Positions 18,859-29,317 of a DNA stretch of 64,000 bases are shown one piece after another. The notes under the pieces were generated by a model, which saw only the letters and a program-made list of their open reading frames with translations, was not told the origin of the DNA and made no database searches. A program made the translations under genes and the position numbers. Within the stretch, counting starts at the first letter, position 1. Every line of letters starts with the position of its first letter. This DNA is from Enterococcus larvae (lineage in GTDB: Bacteria > Bacillota > Bacilli > Lactobacillales > Enterococcaceae): positions 186,001 to 250,000 of the forward strand of contig NZ_JAEDXU010000003.1 of NCBI RefSeq assembly GCF_017830045.1, written 5' to 3'.

Positions 18859-19433
18859 TCGATCACCCTGCGTTTTCTAGATAATATAAGATAAAGCAAT
18901 TTCCACACCGCTCCCGCAAACAGGAAAATAAATGGCGGAAACAAAAAGATCAATAAGGTAAAAAGAATCACGAGTATCGTACAGCCTAAATTTCCTGCAA
19001 AGGATACTACAAGGTCCAAAGAGCTCTGTTCAAAAAGCTTAAACACAGAGACCCTTCCCATGTGACTACAGTTATCTATCCAAGAAAGCAAGAACATCAG
19101 ATAGACGATTGAAACAACATAACCACTGATCATCAACAGCTGACTGCTCTCTTGAAGCAGCAGATTCGCAGCAGCAAAGATGCCTACGGTTAATAGACTT
19201 ACCAATAAATTGATTAAAAAGTGTTTTCTGATTCCAGTAAAAAAATGATAAAAGATACTACCAGTAGTTCCATCCTGCCATTGCCGCAGAACATATAAAA
19301 CTGCTGTAGATGCCGGTACAAGGGTCACGATTGGCAACGAGACGATCACCCAAAGCAGACCCAGCAGTAAATAATCCGAAATCACGATCAATTGCGCATA
19401 AATCTTCGTTTCTACCAGTTTCATTCCACTCAC
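18855..19433 (-). CDS. DUF624 (YesL-like) membrane protein
   Basis: A 192-residue protein with about five hydrophobic segments. Length, the N-terminal YLLLGLLWVIVSLPIVTLVPASTAVLYVL and the position right after an ABC sugar permease pair fit the DUF624/YesL family, which is regularly found with oligosaccharide ABC importers in Firmicutes. The role is unknown; an accessory function for the transporter is inferred from context. It starts one base after the permease stop and overlaps the following GH51 gene by four bases. Confidence 0.85.
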   Translation of the reverse strand: MSGMKLVETKIYAQLIVISDYLLLGLLWVIVSLPIVTLVPASTAVLYVLRQWQDGTTGSIFYHFFTGIRKHFLINLLVSLLTVGIFAAANLLLQESSQLLMISGYVVSIVYLMFLLSWIDNCSHMGRVSVFKLFEQSSLDLVVSFAGNLGCTILVILFTLLIFLFPPFIFLFAGAVWKLLYLILSRKRRVIE

Positions 19434-19434
19434 C

Positions 19435-20298
19435 CTATTCTTTCATCCCTGACATTGCAGTTCCTTGAACAAAGTATTTCTGTGCAAAAATGTAGATGAT
19501 CAATAACGGCAGCATAGAAATTACCGTTCCAGCCATCACCGGACCATAAAAGGAAATATTTTGACCAGTAAACAGCGCTAATCCAGCCGGCAGTGTCCTC
19601 ATTTTCGAACTGCTTGTCAAAATCAATGGATACAGCAAATCATTCCAGCTGTTCATCAAGGTAAAGATTGCCAATGAAAGCAGTGTCGGCTTACTTAAGG
19701 GCAGCATGATTTTCCAAAAGATACCAAACTCATTCAAGCCGTCGATCCGAGCCGCTTCTTCCAAAGAAGCCGGTAATGTAATAAAGAAGGAGCGCATCAT
19801 GAAAATCCCAAAGGCTGTCGTCATTCTTGGAATGATCAGCCCCGCATAAGTATCTAGTAAGCCTAGTAAATTAACTTCGATAAACAATGGAATCATAAAT
19901 ACCTGAAACGGGATCATCATTGTCAACAGGACGAAATAGAACAACGCGGATTTCCCTTTAAAATTCATCCGTGCGAAGGCATAGCCTGCCAGTGAATCAA
20001 AGAAAATCGATGTGATCACAGTCCCTCCGGCAAAAATCACCGTATTTTTGATATAGTCCAATAACGGAATCGTTGACCAAACCTTGATGTAGTTATCCAG
20101 CGTGTAGTTTTCTGCAAAAATTTTCGGTGGAAATGAAATGATGTCCTTCTCGTATTTAAACGAGGAGAGGATCAGCCACAGAAAAGGAAAGGCGATGATG
20201 AACAAGACCAGCAGCATGCCAACCGTACTGAGAACTTTTTTTGCACTGACTTTTTTTCTTTTTTTCTTGACCGTTACGATCGTACTTTCAGTTACCAT
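19435..20298 (-). CDS. Carbohydrate ABC transporter permease (MalG/AraQ type)
   Basis: This 287-residue inner permease has six membrane spans and the EAA coupling loop EEAARIDGLNEFGIFWKIMLPLSKP that contacts the ATPase. Its partner is the permease just upstream. Together with the lipoprotein at 21448-22722 they form an importer of the CUT1 class, inferred to take up arabino-oligosaccharides. No ATPase gene is present, so a shared MsmK/MsmX-like ATPase encoded elsewhere is expected. ATG 20298 follows GGAGGGG. Confidence 0.93.
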   Translation of the reverse strand: MVTESTIVTVKKKRKKVSAKKVLSTVGMLLVLFIIAFPFLWLILSSFKYEKDIISFPPKIFAENYTLDNYIKVWSTIPLLDYIKNTVIFAGGTVITSIFFDSLAGYAFARMNFKGKSALFYFVLLTMMIPFQVFMIPLFIEVNLLGLLDTYAGLIIPRMTTAFGIFMMRSFFITLPASLEEAARIDGLNEFGIFWKIMLPLSKPTLLSLAIFTLMNSWNDLLYPLILTSSSKMRTLPAGLALFTGQNISFYGPVMAGTVISMLPLLIIYIFAQKYFVQGTAMSGMKE

Positions 20299-20310
20299 TC
20301 GTTTCCCCTC

Positions 20311-21207
20311 CTACTTCATTTGTTTTTCTTTACGCGACATGTACAGATTGGTGGATATCGCTATCGCTGCAATGATCACGAACAGGATAGACGATAGTGC
20401 AGAGGCATAGCCTAGCTCATACGGCGCAGTAAAACCACGACTGTAGATGTACTGTACAGCAGTTTCAGTCTTGAACTGAGGACCGCCGGCCGTCGCTACG
20501 TATACCTGATCGAAAACCTGCATAGAGCCAATCAGATTCGTCAAGATACAAAAGCCTAATGATGGTACGATTTGCGGCAAGGTAATATTGAAGAATTGTT
20601 GACGGTTGGTTGCCCCATCCATTTCTGCAGATTCATAAAGCGAAGGAGATATTCCTTGAATCGCAGTCAGCAGGATCGTCATCGTTACTCCAAAGTTTTT
20701 CCAAACAGTCATGATAGCCACCGTCGGCATCGCTAAGGTAGGATCTCTGAAAAATTGTGGGATCGGCAGGCCTAATTGAGAAAACAGGTACGGGATCGCC
20801 CCAACATTTGGGTCCAGCAGCATGGAAAAGATAATGGCAATGGATGTTAACGAACAGATAACCGGGATGTAAAATGTCGAACGACAAAATCGGTTGAATT
20901 TCGTATTTTTTGAAAGGATCACAGCTGCAAACAGCCCAACGATGATTTGCAGCGGCGTTTCCAGAATCGTGAAATATAATGTATGTATCAATGAGTTGAT
21001 TGCCCGTTCATCACTGAAAATCCGTGTGAAATTGTCCAAGCCGACAATGTTTCTATTCGTGAAGAAGATGTTCAAATCAGTAAAACTGATGGCGAACGTT
21101 CCTAACAAGGGAACAACCGTAAACATCAGTAGAATCAAAAATGATGGTGCTAAAAACAGATACGCCGCTCGGCTGGGTCTGTTCCAATATCTGGCTAATG
21201 ATTTCAA
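20311..21207 (-). CDS. Carbohydrate ABC transporter permease (MalF/AraP type)
   Basis: A 298-residue six-span CUT1 permease with the EAA loop YESAEMDGATNRQQFFNITLPQI. I prefer TTG 21207 (MKSLARYWNRP), eight bases after AGAGG; the frame also offers GTG 21216, but that codon overlaps the ribosome site. It pairs with the permease at 19435-20298, 12 bases apart. A 240-base gap separates it from the binding-protein gene, as is common where the lipoprotein is made in excess. Confidence 0.92.
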   Translation of the reverse strand: MKSLARYWNRPSRAAYLFLAPSFLILLMFTVVPLLGTFAISFTDLNIFFTNRNIVGLDNFTRIFSDERAINSLIHTLYFTILETPLQIIVGLFAAVILSKNTKFNRFCRSTFYIPVICSLTSIAIIFSMLLDPNVGAIPYLFSQLGLPIPQFFRDPTLAMPTVAIMTVWKNFGVTMTILLTAIQGISPSLYESAEMDGATNRQQFFNITLPQIVPSLGFCILTNLIGSMQVFDQVYVATAGGPQFKTETAVQYIYSRGFTAPYELGYASALSSILFVIIAAIAISTNLYMSRKEKQMK

Positions 21208-21447
21208 CGTATACACCTCTCTTTAAAAGATTATGGAATAGAGTAGAGGCAGGAGCAGCCTGTCTTGAACAACAGAATCAAGCAGAACCGCTCACTATTT
21301 TCAATCCTTACAGGATCAAACTCCTTCATGGGTGCTTACTCGGTTTATTCAAGCTCGTACAAGCACTCCTGTCTCGCCTCTTATTCGGATCACCACTTCT
21401 TTATCAGTCCATGATCCTATCCAGTTTTGATTTCTTTATTCTGACGT

Positions 21448-22722
21448 TTACTGATTCAGTAAATCATTGATTGCTTTGTCCGCATCCTTCATCAGTTTTT
21501 CAGGATCGTCTCCTGCCAATAATTTTTCGATCAGAGGATTGATGATATCGTTGTTGATTGCAGCAATTTTAGAGAAGCCCGGTAAAAACGGCTCTGCGTA
21601 ATCCATTTGTTTAGAAAGCTCAGAAACGATTTCGTTGTTCTTCACTTCATCGTCTTCTGCTACAGAATTCAGATACGCAGGGAAACCATTTTCGATACTC
21701 CATTTTTTACCGATTTCTGTTGTATTCCAATATTTTAAGAATTCATAGATTGCTTCTTTTTTATTGCTGTCTGTACTTGCAGGGATCGCATATCCGACAC
21801 CATCAAGAATCGCAGTTTTTTCGCCATCTTCTGTTGCTTGCGGCAAAGTGGTCACACTGTAATTGATCTCATTTGCTTTCAATCCATTGTTCAACCAAGG
21901 GCCATTGATTTCAATTGCCAGCTGTCCGGCATTCATCAAATTATCCATCTCAGCTCCGGAAATAGATTCAGGACCGGCTTTGTCTACATGAATCATTTGT
22001 TGGATCGCTTTTAACGTTTTTAGATTTTCAGGGGAATCGAACTCTGATTTTGTATAGTCATCATTCACTAGCTTCCCGCCGTTCGCAAGCATCCAGTTAT
22101 AAAGCGGTGCGGTACCATCCTTGTTGAACACAAAGCCCGATACGTTCGTACTGCTGTCTGCCAGCTTCGGTGCCATTTCAGTCAGCTCTTCCCAAGTCTT
22201 AGGTGGTTCTGCTGCATCAAGTCCGGCTTTTTCAAACAGATCTTTGTTCCAGTACATGTACATCCCCTGTACCTGCATAGGGATAAAGTATTGTTTTTCA
22301 TCAACAACTCCTAAATCAACTGCGGTTTCCGTAAAGTCTGATTTATCTACACCATCGTAATCCCAGAAATCATCCAGCGTTTGGACTGCGCCGTTTTCCA
22401 CATATTGAGCAAAATCACCATAATTTAGTGCTATAAAATCCGGTGCTGTTTTTGACGAAATTGCCGGCGGCAGTTTTTCATTTAAGTTAGCCCAAGTCAT
22501 CACGTCCATCTCGATCGTGATATTCTTATCATTGCTCTTATTGAAGTCATCCACGATATCCTGTAATATTTCTCCATCAGAAGCAGTAAAACCATTCCAG
22601 AATGTCAATGTCACTGCATCTCCTGAATCACCACCGGAAGACGAGCTGCCTCCCCCACATGCTGCAAGCATACCTGCTGATGCAAGTGCCATCGACCCTA
22701 ATAAAAATTTCTTAAATCTCAT
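21448..22722 (-). CDS. Sugar-binding lipoprotein of the ABC importer (AraN-like)
   Basis: A 424-residue extracellular solute-binding protein of family 1. The signal peptide ends in the lipobox LAACGGG with lipid-modified Cys22, followed by a Ser/Gly linker. Downstream VTLTFWNGFTASDGEILQDI is typical of oligosaccharide binders. It is anchored outside the membrane and delivers ligands to the permeases 20311-21207 and 19435-20298. Ligand identity (arabinan or arabinoxylan oligosaccharides) is inferred from the neighbouring GH51/GH43 genes. It lies 27 bases after GH51 paralogue 3. Confidence 0.92.
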   Translation of the reverse strand: MRFKKFLLGSMALASAGMLAACGGGSSSSGGDSGDAVTLTFWNGFTASDGEILQDIVDDFNKSNDKNITIEMDVMTWANLNEKLPPAISSKTAPDFIALNYGDFAQYVENGAVQTLDDFWDYDGVDKSDFTETAVDLGVVDEKQYFIPMQVQGMYMYWNKDLFEKAGLDAAEPPKTWEELTEMAPKLADSSTNVSGFVFNKDGTAPLYNWMLANGGKLVNDDYTKSEFDSPENLKTLKAIQQMIHVDKAGPESISGAEMDNLMNAGQLAIEINGPWLNNGLKANEINYSVTTLPQATEDGEKTAILDGVGYAIPASTDSNKKEAIYEFLKYWNTTEIGKKWSIENGFPAYLNSVAEDDEVKNNEIVSELSKQMDYAEPFLPGFSKIAAINNDIINPLIEKLLAGDDPEKLMKDADKAINDLLNQ

Positions 22723-22749
22723 TTGGAAATCCCCCTTGAATTTTCTTTT

Positions 22750-24270
<1,521 letters not shown>

Positions 24271-24274
24271 CTAA

Positions 24275-24303
24275 ATAATAAATCATATTGCAAACGCTGT
24301 CAA
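24275..24303 (-). promoter_or_regulatory. Promoter of the arabino-oligosaccharide operon
   Basis: On the minus strand: -35 TTGACA (24298-24303), 17-bp spacer, -10 TATTAT (24275-24280), about 30 bases before the GH51 start. Confidence 0.82.
24288..24302. promoter_or_regulatory. Catabolite-responsive element (cre)
   Basis: TTGCAAACGCTGTCA fits the CcpA consensus WTGNAANCGNWNNCA at all defined positions. It overlaps the -35 and spacer of the operon promoter, a position where CcpA represses. Confidence 0.87.
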
Positions 24304-24367
24304 TAATATTTATGTTAAATAATAAATTTTATATAAGCTAATAATTAATATTTATATTAATTATAGT

Positions 24368-24396
24368 TTGACGAACAGAATATCATTTTATATAAT
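24368..24396 (+). promoter_or_regulatory. Promoter of the ArsR-type regulator gene
   Basis: -35 TTGACG (24368-24373), 17-bp spacer, -10 TATAAT (24391-24396), about 55 bases before the ATG at 24450. Confidence 0.78.
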
Positions 24397-24449
24397 TAAC
24401 ATATATGCTAAGATATAGAGATAGAAGTTAAAGGTCGTGAGGTGACAAT

Positions 24450-25340
24450 ATGCAACTAGAAGTCAACGAGGAATCCCTACCTGTATACGAGGCGTTAGCA
24501 AGCAAGGTGCGGATCAACATTATTCAACTGCTCTCAAAAAACAAAATGAGCGTCAAAGAATTGGCAAATGCTTTAGGTTTGAGCAGCGCAATCATTACGA
24601 TGCACATAAAAAAACTGGAAGAAGCCAACATCATCAAAACAGAAAAAGTCGGACAAAAGAAAATCTCCAGCCTGCGGGTAGATAAGATCGATATCAATTT
24701 TCCGGAGAAGATCTTCAACGCCTTCGACTTTAAAGAAACCTTTATCCCTGTTGGTCACTATACCAACTATATGATTGAACCAACCTGTGGACTGGCAACA
24801 ATCAATGAATTCATCGGGGATGTCGATGAGCCTAAGTACTTTATGGATACACGAAGAATGGACGCTAGAATTCTCTGGTTTACCAAAGGCTTCGTGGAAT
24901 ATCAGACACCGAATTTCCTTTCTAAGAATGAAAAGCTGGAAATGCTGGAAATCTCAATGGAAATCTCTTCAGAATTTCCTTTTGCCAATGACAATTGGCC
25001 GTCCGACATCACCTTTACATTGAACGGTGTTGAGCTAGGTACATGGACAAGCCCTGGAGATTTCGCTGACATCAGAGGAAAGTACACCCCTGATTGGTAT
25101 CCGGATAACCTAAATCAATACGGCTTATTGAAGACAATTCGAATCACAAAGCATTTGACGAATATGGATGGTGTTTCCCTGTCGGATATAACCATCGCGG
25201 ATATTCCCAGCGACGAAGACACTTGGCACTTGCGAGTAGAAGTAAAAGACGATGCCAAAAACGTCGGCGGCTGCACCCTATTCGGCCGCGGCTTCGGAAA
25301 CTATGACCAAGACATCAAAATCAAAGTGTTTTATAGTTAG
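24450..25340 (+). CDS. ArsR-type winged-helix regulator with C-terminal sugar-sensing-like domain
   Basis: Residues 1-75 form an ArsR-family winged helix (LASKVRINIIQLLSKNKMSVKELANALGLSSAIITMHIKKLEEANII). The remaining ~220 residues are an unrelated, beta-rich domain (e.g. MEISSEFPFANDNWPSDITF, LNGVELGTWTSPGDFADI). ArsR proteins are usually ~100 residues with metal sites; this one lacks the usual metal-binding Cys motif, so a sugar or oligosaccharide ligand is more likely. It is divergent from GH51 paralogue 3 and shares the phased repeats, so it probably controls the arabino-oligosaccharide operon. ATG follows GAGGTGAC. Similar proteins occur near glycosidase genes in Firmicutes, from memory. 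Confidence 0.75.
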   Translation: MQLEVNEESLPVYEALASKVRINIIQLLSKNKMSVKELANALGLSSAIITMHIKKLEEANIIKTEKVGQKKISSLRVDKIDINFPEKIFNAFDFKETFIPVGHYTNYMIEPTCGLATINEFIGDVDEPKYFMDTRRMDARILWFTKGFVEYQTPNFLSKNEKLEMLEISMEISSEFPFANDNWPSDITFTLNGVELGTWTSPGDFADIRGKYTPDWYPDNLNQYGLLKTIRITKHLTNMDGVSLSDITIADIPSDEDTWHLRVEVKDDAKNVGGCTLFGRGFGNYDQDIKIKVFYS

Positions 25341-25344
25341 GAAA

Positions 25345-25414
25345 GCTGAACGAGCTTGTTCAGACTTTGAGTAGATTTATCTATTTATCGAAAAGTCTAG
25401 CTCGTGAAGCTAGA
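25345..25414. repeat. Twin-hairpin intergenic repeat, copy 2
   Basis: Hairpin 1 (25346-25363) has stem CTGAAC/GTTCAG and loop GAGCTT; hairpin 2 (25396-25414) has stem TCTAGC/GCTAGA. Loop segments GAGCT and AGCTC are complementary. Copy 1 is at 14369-14479; the loop changes between copies compensate one another. Confidence 0.65.
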
Positions 25415-25444
25415 TCAAAGAAAAGCTGAACAATCTCAAACAAG

Positions 25445-25488
25445 AAAAAAAAGACAGAAGCTGCTGACTCGCTTCTGTCCTTTTTTAT
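25445..25488. terminator. Bidirectional terminator
   Basis: Stem GACAGAAGC/GCTTCTGTC, flanked by an A-run on the left and TTTTTT on the right. It serves the regulator gene (plus) and the repeat-domain membrane protein (minus). Confidence 0.88.
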
Positions 25489-25537
25489 TTATCATGGTCA
25501 CTTTAGCTATTCCCCTACCAACATCAACAATCAGATT

Positions 25538-27262
25538 TTAAAGCATATCTATCTCAGCTTTATATTCTGCAATTTTATCTGTTTGCCGCTTCCAAATTTC
25601 TAAATGCCTATACATGTCATCCATACGATCACGTTTACCGCTCGAGGAAAAATGAAAAACTCGATCCTGCATTGTTATTATCAGAGCTCGACTGGTGATT
25701 CGCTTGTTTTTATCCTTCCTGTAATCCATACGTACATTCTCTATTTCAGATTTTTGATAAACACAACGTTCATTGGCTATCTTCAATTCAAAGGTTCCAT
25801 CAGTAGAATCAATCAGAGTCACATTTTTACAAAAAATCTTATCATAGATTTTTTCTAATGGCGTAGCTATAAATATGACAGACAACACTATGATTATCAG
25901 CAAAAATGGAATAGTTATGATTTTACTTGGATTGTCCGTAAATTGAAGCAGTCCCCACAACCCGCCTCCTAGGAAAAGTAAAAAGGCAAGGATTCCCACG
26001 ATATTAAAAATCGTTCCTATGATTGTTTTCAAAAACGGAATTTTGCTATATCTAAGCTTTTCCACGATTTCTCCATTTATAAAATCGACCTCTTCTTCTA
26101 CCCAATACAGTTCTTCGGCAAGTTCCTCTTCCTGTTGCTCCTCTAATAACAGCTCCCTTACTTCAACAGGACCAATCCCCTGTCTCCACATATCTAGATA
26201 GCTTTGCATGATATCCAGACTATCGAAGTCTCCATCTGAAGCAAAACGGAACACCTCGCCATTCACCTTTAGATACAACGTACGTCCTATCACAGAACTG
26301 TTCTTGCCCCGACGATAAAACATTTGTGCATCTGAAATTTCTTTTTTTCGATGCTTACGCCATTCACCTGCAATGCTTATCTCAAATGCTTCATCTCCGG
26401 AGTCAACCAGGATGATCTCTTTTTTAAACAGCCTATTAAATGAAGCTCTAAGAGGCAGCATCACATAAAATCGAAAAAGAACAAACGACACACCTAGCCC
26501 TAAAAGAGTTGGTATGGTATAGAAATCATCCAAGAACAGGCGGGGAATTATCATAGCTGTCAGCATAAAGAACAGCAAAAGAGCAATTCCCAACAGGCCG
26601 AATAGAGCACCTGTAATGGTCCTTAGAAAAGGAGTTTTACTATATCTTAGATACTCCAGGATTCTTACATTCCCTTGATTTCTTTCTGTTTCAAGCCAAC
26701 CAGTTTCTGCTCGATATTCTGCTGATTTATCTGCCTGCCGCTTCCATGTATCCAAATATTTATATACTGTATCCAGTTCATCTCGTTCTCCCTTTGAAGA
26801 AAATCGAAAGCTTCTATTTTTTATTTTTACCAATAAAGTTCGTCGCTTTACCTCTTCATTTCTATTTTTCCTGTAAACCATCTGAACCTTCTTCAAATCA
26901 GATTTCCGATGATTGCATTGCTCTTTTCCAAGCAGCAGCTCAAACCGTCCGTCCTTCAACTCTGTTAATGAAACCTCTTTTCGAAATACTTTTCTATATA
27001 AGAGCACAATAAAAAAAATAATGACCATCGCTATGATTGCCAGCAATGATCTAGCTGCAGTTACCCGGAGTTCACGCTCCAGTCTGGAAAACATTTCAAA
27101 ACTCTCCAATATACTTACTGATATAAACAGACTCAATAGTGCGCCAGCTGCCATAGTAAAAACAGCAAATACGAGCTTATCAACGAAATATCGACAATAA
27201 TCTATCTTCTTCTCCTTCACAATCGTCTTACTTGTCCCAGCACTTTCTTTCATTTGAACCAC
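25538..27262 (-). CDS. Membrane protein with three tandem copies of a TM + cytoplasmic module
   Basis: I do not recognise this 574-residue protein as a named family. It is built from three homologous units: two membrane spans (about 30-90, 215-275, 415-468), each followed by a soluble module (about 95-180, 282-362, 479-562). The soluble modules share the order D(G/S)..FE(L/I).(I/L), a Lys/Arg-rich stretch, (M).YR(K/R)..K, (R)(T/A)L..K, FRF(S/A)S.G..D and YLD.W(K/R)(Q). A YSKxPFLxTIxGxxF motif precedes the membrane spans of units 2 and 3. The soluble part could be a PH-like membrane-associated fold; this is a guess. GTG start 27262 is seven bases after GGAGG. It is a single gene, upstream of araR on the same strand's downstream side. 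Confidence 0.75.
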   Translation of the reverse strand: MVQMKESAGTSKTIVKEKKIDYCRYFVDKLVFAVFTMAAGALLSLFISVSILESFEMFSRLERELRVTAARSLLAIIAMVIIFFIVLLYRKVFRKEVSLTELKDGRFELLLGKEQCNHRKSDLKKVQMVYRKNRNEEVKRRTLLVKIKNRSFRFSSKGERDELDTVYKYLDTWKRQADKSAEYRAETGWLETERNQGNVRILEYLRYSKTPFLRTITGALFGLLGIALLLFFMLTAMIIPRLFLDDFYTIPTLLGLGVSFVLFRFYVMLPLRASFNRLFKKEIILVDSGDEAFEISIAGEWRKHRKKEISDAQMFYRRGKNSSVIGRTLYLKVNGEVFRFASDGDFDSLDIMQSYLDMWRQGIGPVEVRELLLEEQQEEELAEELYWVEEEVDFINGEIVEKLRYSKIPFLKTIIGTIFNIVGILAFLLFLGGGLWGLLQFTDNPSKIITIPFLLIIIVLSVIFIATPLEKIYDKIFCKNVTLIDSTDGTFELKIANERCVYQKSEIENVRMDYRKDKNKRITSRALIITMQDRVFHFSSSGKRDRMDDMYRHLEIWKRQTDKIAEYKAEIDML

Positions 27263-27519
27263 TACAGTTCCTCCCTTTTCTCTTCACTATTGTTCTCCTT
27301 TAGTATCATGAATACCCATTCCAACAACATAAATCTATTATAACAAACATACTCTTTATTCAGACCTGTAATTGCAAAAAATCGACATTTTCCAAAAATA
27401 TGAGCTCACCTTGATAAGTCATAAGAATAGCAGTCGTTATTGCCTACTCTTAGAAAAATTGCCGCTTCTTGTGCAACAAATTATTTAGTGAGATGCATAT
27501 TGAAAATGTCGATAGCTTT

Positions 27520-28602
27520 TCAGTTATTTTTCTTTGTTGATTGACGTTCGATTACTTGGGGATCATATAGGATATTGTCACTGATGATTTTCTTATCGAT
27601 AGCTCGAATCATCCACTGTGCAGCATCTCTGCCCAGCTGTTCCTTTGGATGACTGATTGTTGTCAATGGAATTTCGCCAGCTGTACTTAAGTAAGAATCA
27701 TCCTGTCCGATAATCGCGAAATCCTCAGGAATTTGCTTTCCAGAAGCCGTCAAGCTTTGAGCAAGAGAGTTGGCGATTTCATCATTGTAGCAGACAATCC
27801 CTTTGATCGTATTCGTCTCATCCAATAATCGCTGAACAACACGAGCAACGACCTCCTGCTTCTCTTCTGTCGTATACGTAAAAATATTGGCAGAATCAAA
27901 CATCAATTTTGCTTTTTCAAAGGCTTCAATAAATCCCTTCATACGCAGCTTCCCTTGTAAATCATCGATTTTCACAATCAACGCCAGCTGGTCTATTCCT
28001 TGATCAAGCATAAATGAGGTTGCCGCAAAACCAGCTTTGACATCATCCAGACTAATATACGGAAGGTCTAGTTCCTCATAATGGGAATTGATCATTACTA
28101 CAGGAATACCAGATTCCTTCAAGGAAAGATAGTAGGACAGATTGGGATTATACTGATTGCTCCTCGTCGGCTCAACGATCAAGCCATCCACCTGCTGAGA
28201 AATCATACTTTCCAGACACTTTCGCTCCTGCTGCAGATCATTTCCAGTACTCGCTAACAGCAGTGAATACCCATTTTCTCGAAGTGTTTCTTCAATCCCG
28301 CGGATGATAGAAGGAAAAATATAATCAGAAAGATAGGTGGTGATCACGCCAATCGTTTTTGTTCGTTTTTCTGAAGCATCCTTTGTTTTGAATCGATCAT
28401 CCACATAGGTGCCTGAGCCTTTTTCCTTCCGAAGAAAACCTTCGTTCGCTAATAAAGCAATCGCCTGACGAATGGTATGACGACTAACTTGGTAGCTCTC
28501 CTGTAATTTCAACTCCGGCGGTATAACAGAACCGACAGGATATTCTTCATTTAAAATCTTTGTGCGAATCTCATTCGCAATTTGTTGATATTTGGCTGCC
28601 AT
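27520..28602 (-). CDS. araR: Arabinose-responsive repressor AraR (GntR HTH + LacI-type sensor)
   Basis: This 360-residue regulator joins an N-terminal GntR winged helix (YQVSRHTIRQAIALLANEGFLRKEKGSGTYV, about 1-68) to a LacI/GalR-type ligand domain (KTIGVITTYLSDYIFPSIIRGIEE onwards). That architecture defines Bacillus AraR, which is released from DNA by L-arabinose. AraR boxes occur in front of araB and one lies just upstream of araR itself (28620-28635), suggesting autoregulation. ATG 28602 follows GGAGGAAG. It is not adjacent to araBDA but lies about 13 kb from it, downstream of the divergent ArsR-type regulator. Confidence 0.92.
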   Translation of the reverse strand: MAAKYQQIANEIRTKILNEEYPVGSVIPPELKLQESYQVSRHTIRQAIALLANEGFLRKEKGSGTYVDDRFKTKDASEKRTKTIGVITTYLSDYIFPSIIRGIEETLRENGYSLLLASTGNDLQQERKCLESMISQQVDGLIVEPTRSNQYNPNLSYYLSLKESGIPVVMINSHYEELDLPYISLDDVKAGFAATSFMLDQGIDQLALIVKIDDLQGKLRMKGFIEAFEKAKLMFDSANIFTYTTEEKQEVVARVVQRLLDETNTIKGIVCYNDEIANSLAQSLTASGKQIPEDFAIIGQDDSYLSTAGEIPLTTISHPKEQLGRDAAQWMIRAIDKKIISDNILYDPQVIERQSTKKNN

Positions 28603-28619
28603 CTTCTTCCTCCACGAAA

Positions 28620-28635
28620 ATTTGTACGGTCATCT
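28620..28635. promoter_or_regulatory. AraR box upstream of araR
   Basis: ATTTGTACGGTCATCT matches the left half of the AraR consensus and is degenerate on the right. It sits 18 bases before the araR ATG, just downstream of a TATTAT-type -10 on the minus strand, so it could allow negative autoregulation. Confidence 0.6.
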
Positions 28636-28699
28636 TTTATAATAGGTCTTTTTGCTGCAGGAAGCAAGCGAGGATTTTTTTGCTGCAGAGAGATCCAAT

Positions 28700-28738
28700 A
28701 AAAAAACGACCTGATCCCCTATACTCAGGAATCAGGTC
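28700..28738 (-). terminator. Terminator of the DUF805 gene
   Basis: Minus-strand stem GACCTGATTCC / GGGATCAGGTC followed by TTTTTTT. Confidence 0.85.
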
Positions 28739-28764
28739 ACATTCGTCAATTGCTATCTCTTATA

Positions 28765-29154
28765 CTAAGAAAGTTCAGATTGATTCACATTCCATCGTGA
28801 ATACGATTTACTTGGCAGAACCATGAAAACAAACATGATGATTGGTCCGAATAATGGGATAAGATACACCAAAATCCACCAGTTGCTCCGATTCGTATCA
28901 TGCAAGCGACGTGCCCGAACAGTGAAATTCGCCAACCAAATCGCAAAGGTCAATCCCATAAAAATGAACGCATAGATATTCAACTTAGTAAACTCCTGTG
29001 TCTCCACATTATAGTACTGAGAAATGTTTGTTACCATCCCATAAATAAACAATAGCAGATAGTTCAATAGCTGAGGCCACCAATATTGTCCACGAGTTGC
29101 TCTGGCATCCATCACAGTTATATTGCTCCAATATTCTTTATATGCTTGTATCAT
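28765..29154 (-). CDS. DUF805 family membrane protein
   Basis: A 129-residue protein with four hydrophobic segments. The pattern ATRGQYWWPQLLNYLLLF near the start, RRLHDTNRSNWWILVYLIPLFGPIIMFVFMVLPS near the end, is the DUF805 signature (RLHDxxxSgWw). Function is unknown; members are common small inner-membrane proteins. ATG 29154 follows GAGGGGGAG. It forms a single transcription unit. Confidence 0.88.
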   Translation of the reverse strand: MIQAYKEYWSNITVMDARATRGQYWWPQLLNYLLLFIYGMVTNISQYYNVETQEFTKLNIYAFIFMGLTFAIWLANFTVRARRLHDTNRSNWWILVYLIPLFGPIIMFVFMVLPSKSYSRWNVNQSELS

Positions 29155-29317
29155 TTGAATCTCCCCCTCTCGATTAAATTATCCTCAATTTTATAAAACG
29201 ACGCAATTGATAGGCTCAGGAAATGTATGCATGAGGTATCTGCATATTAGTAATGACTAAAGGTCCTCTTCTGATTTGACCAACGATAATTGTCAGTTTT
29301 GGAGGATTTCAGCGAAT

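Noticed and set aside
21208-21447. Gene or strong attenuator between binding protein and permeases
   Set aside because: The gap has only weak pairing (GTGCTT/AAGCAC) and no T-run; I see no gene. It may still tune permease expression, but the evidence is too thin.
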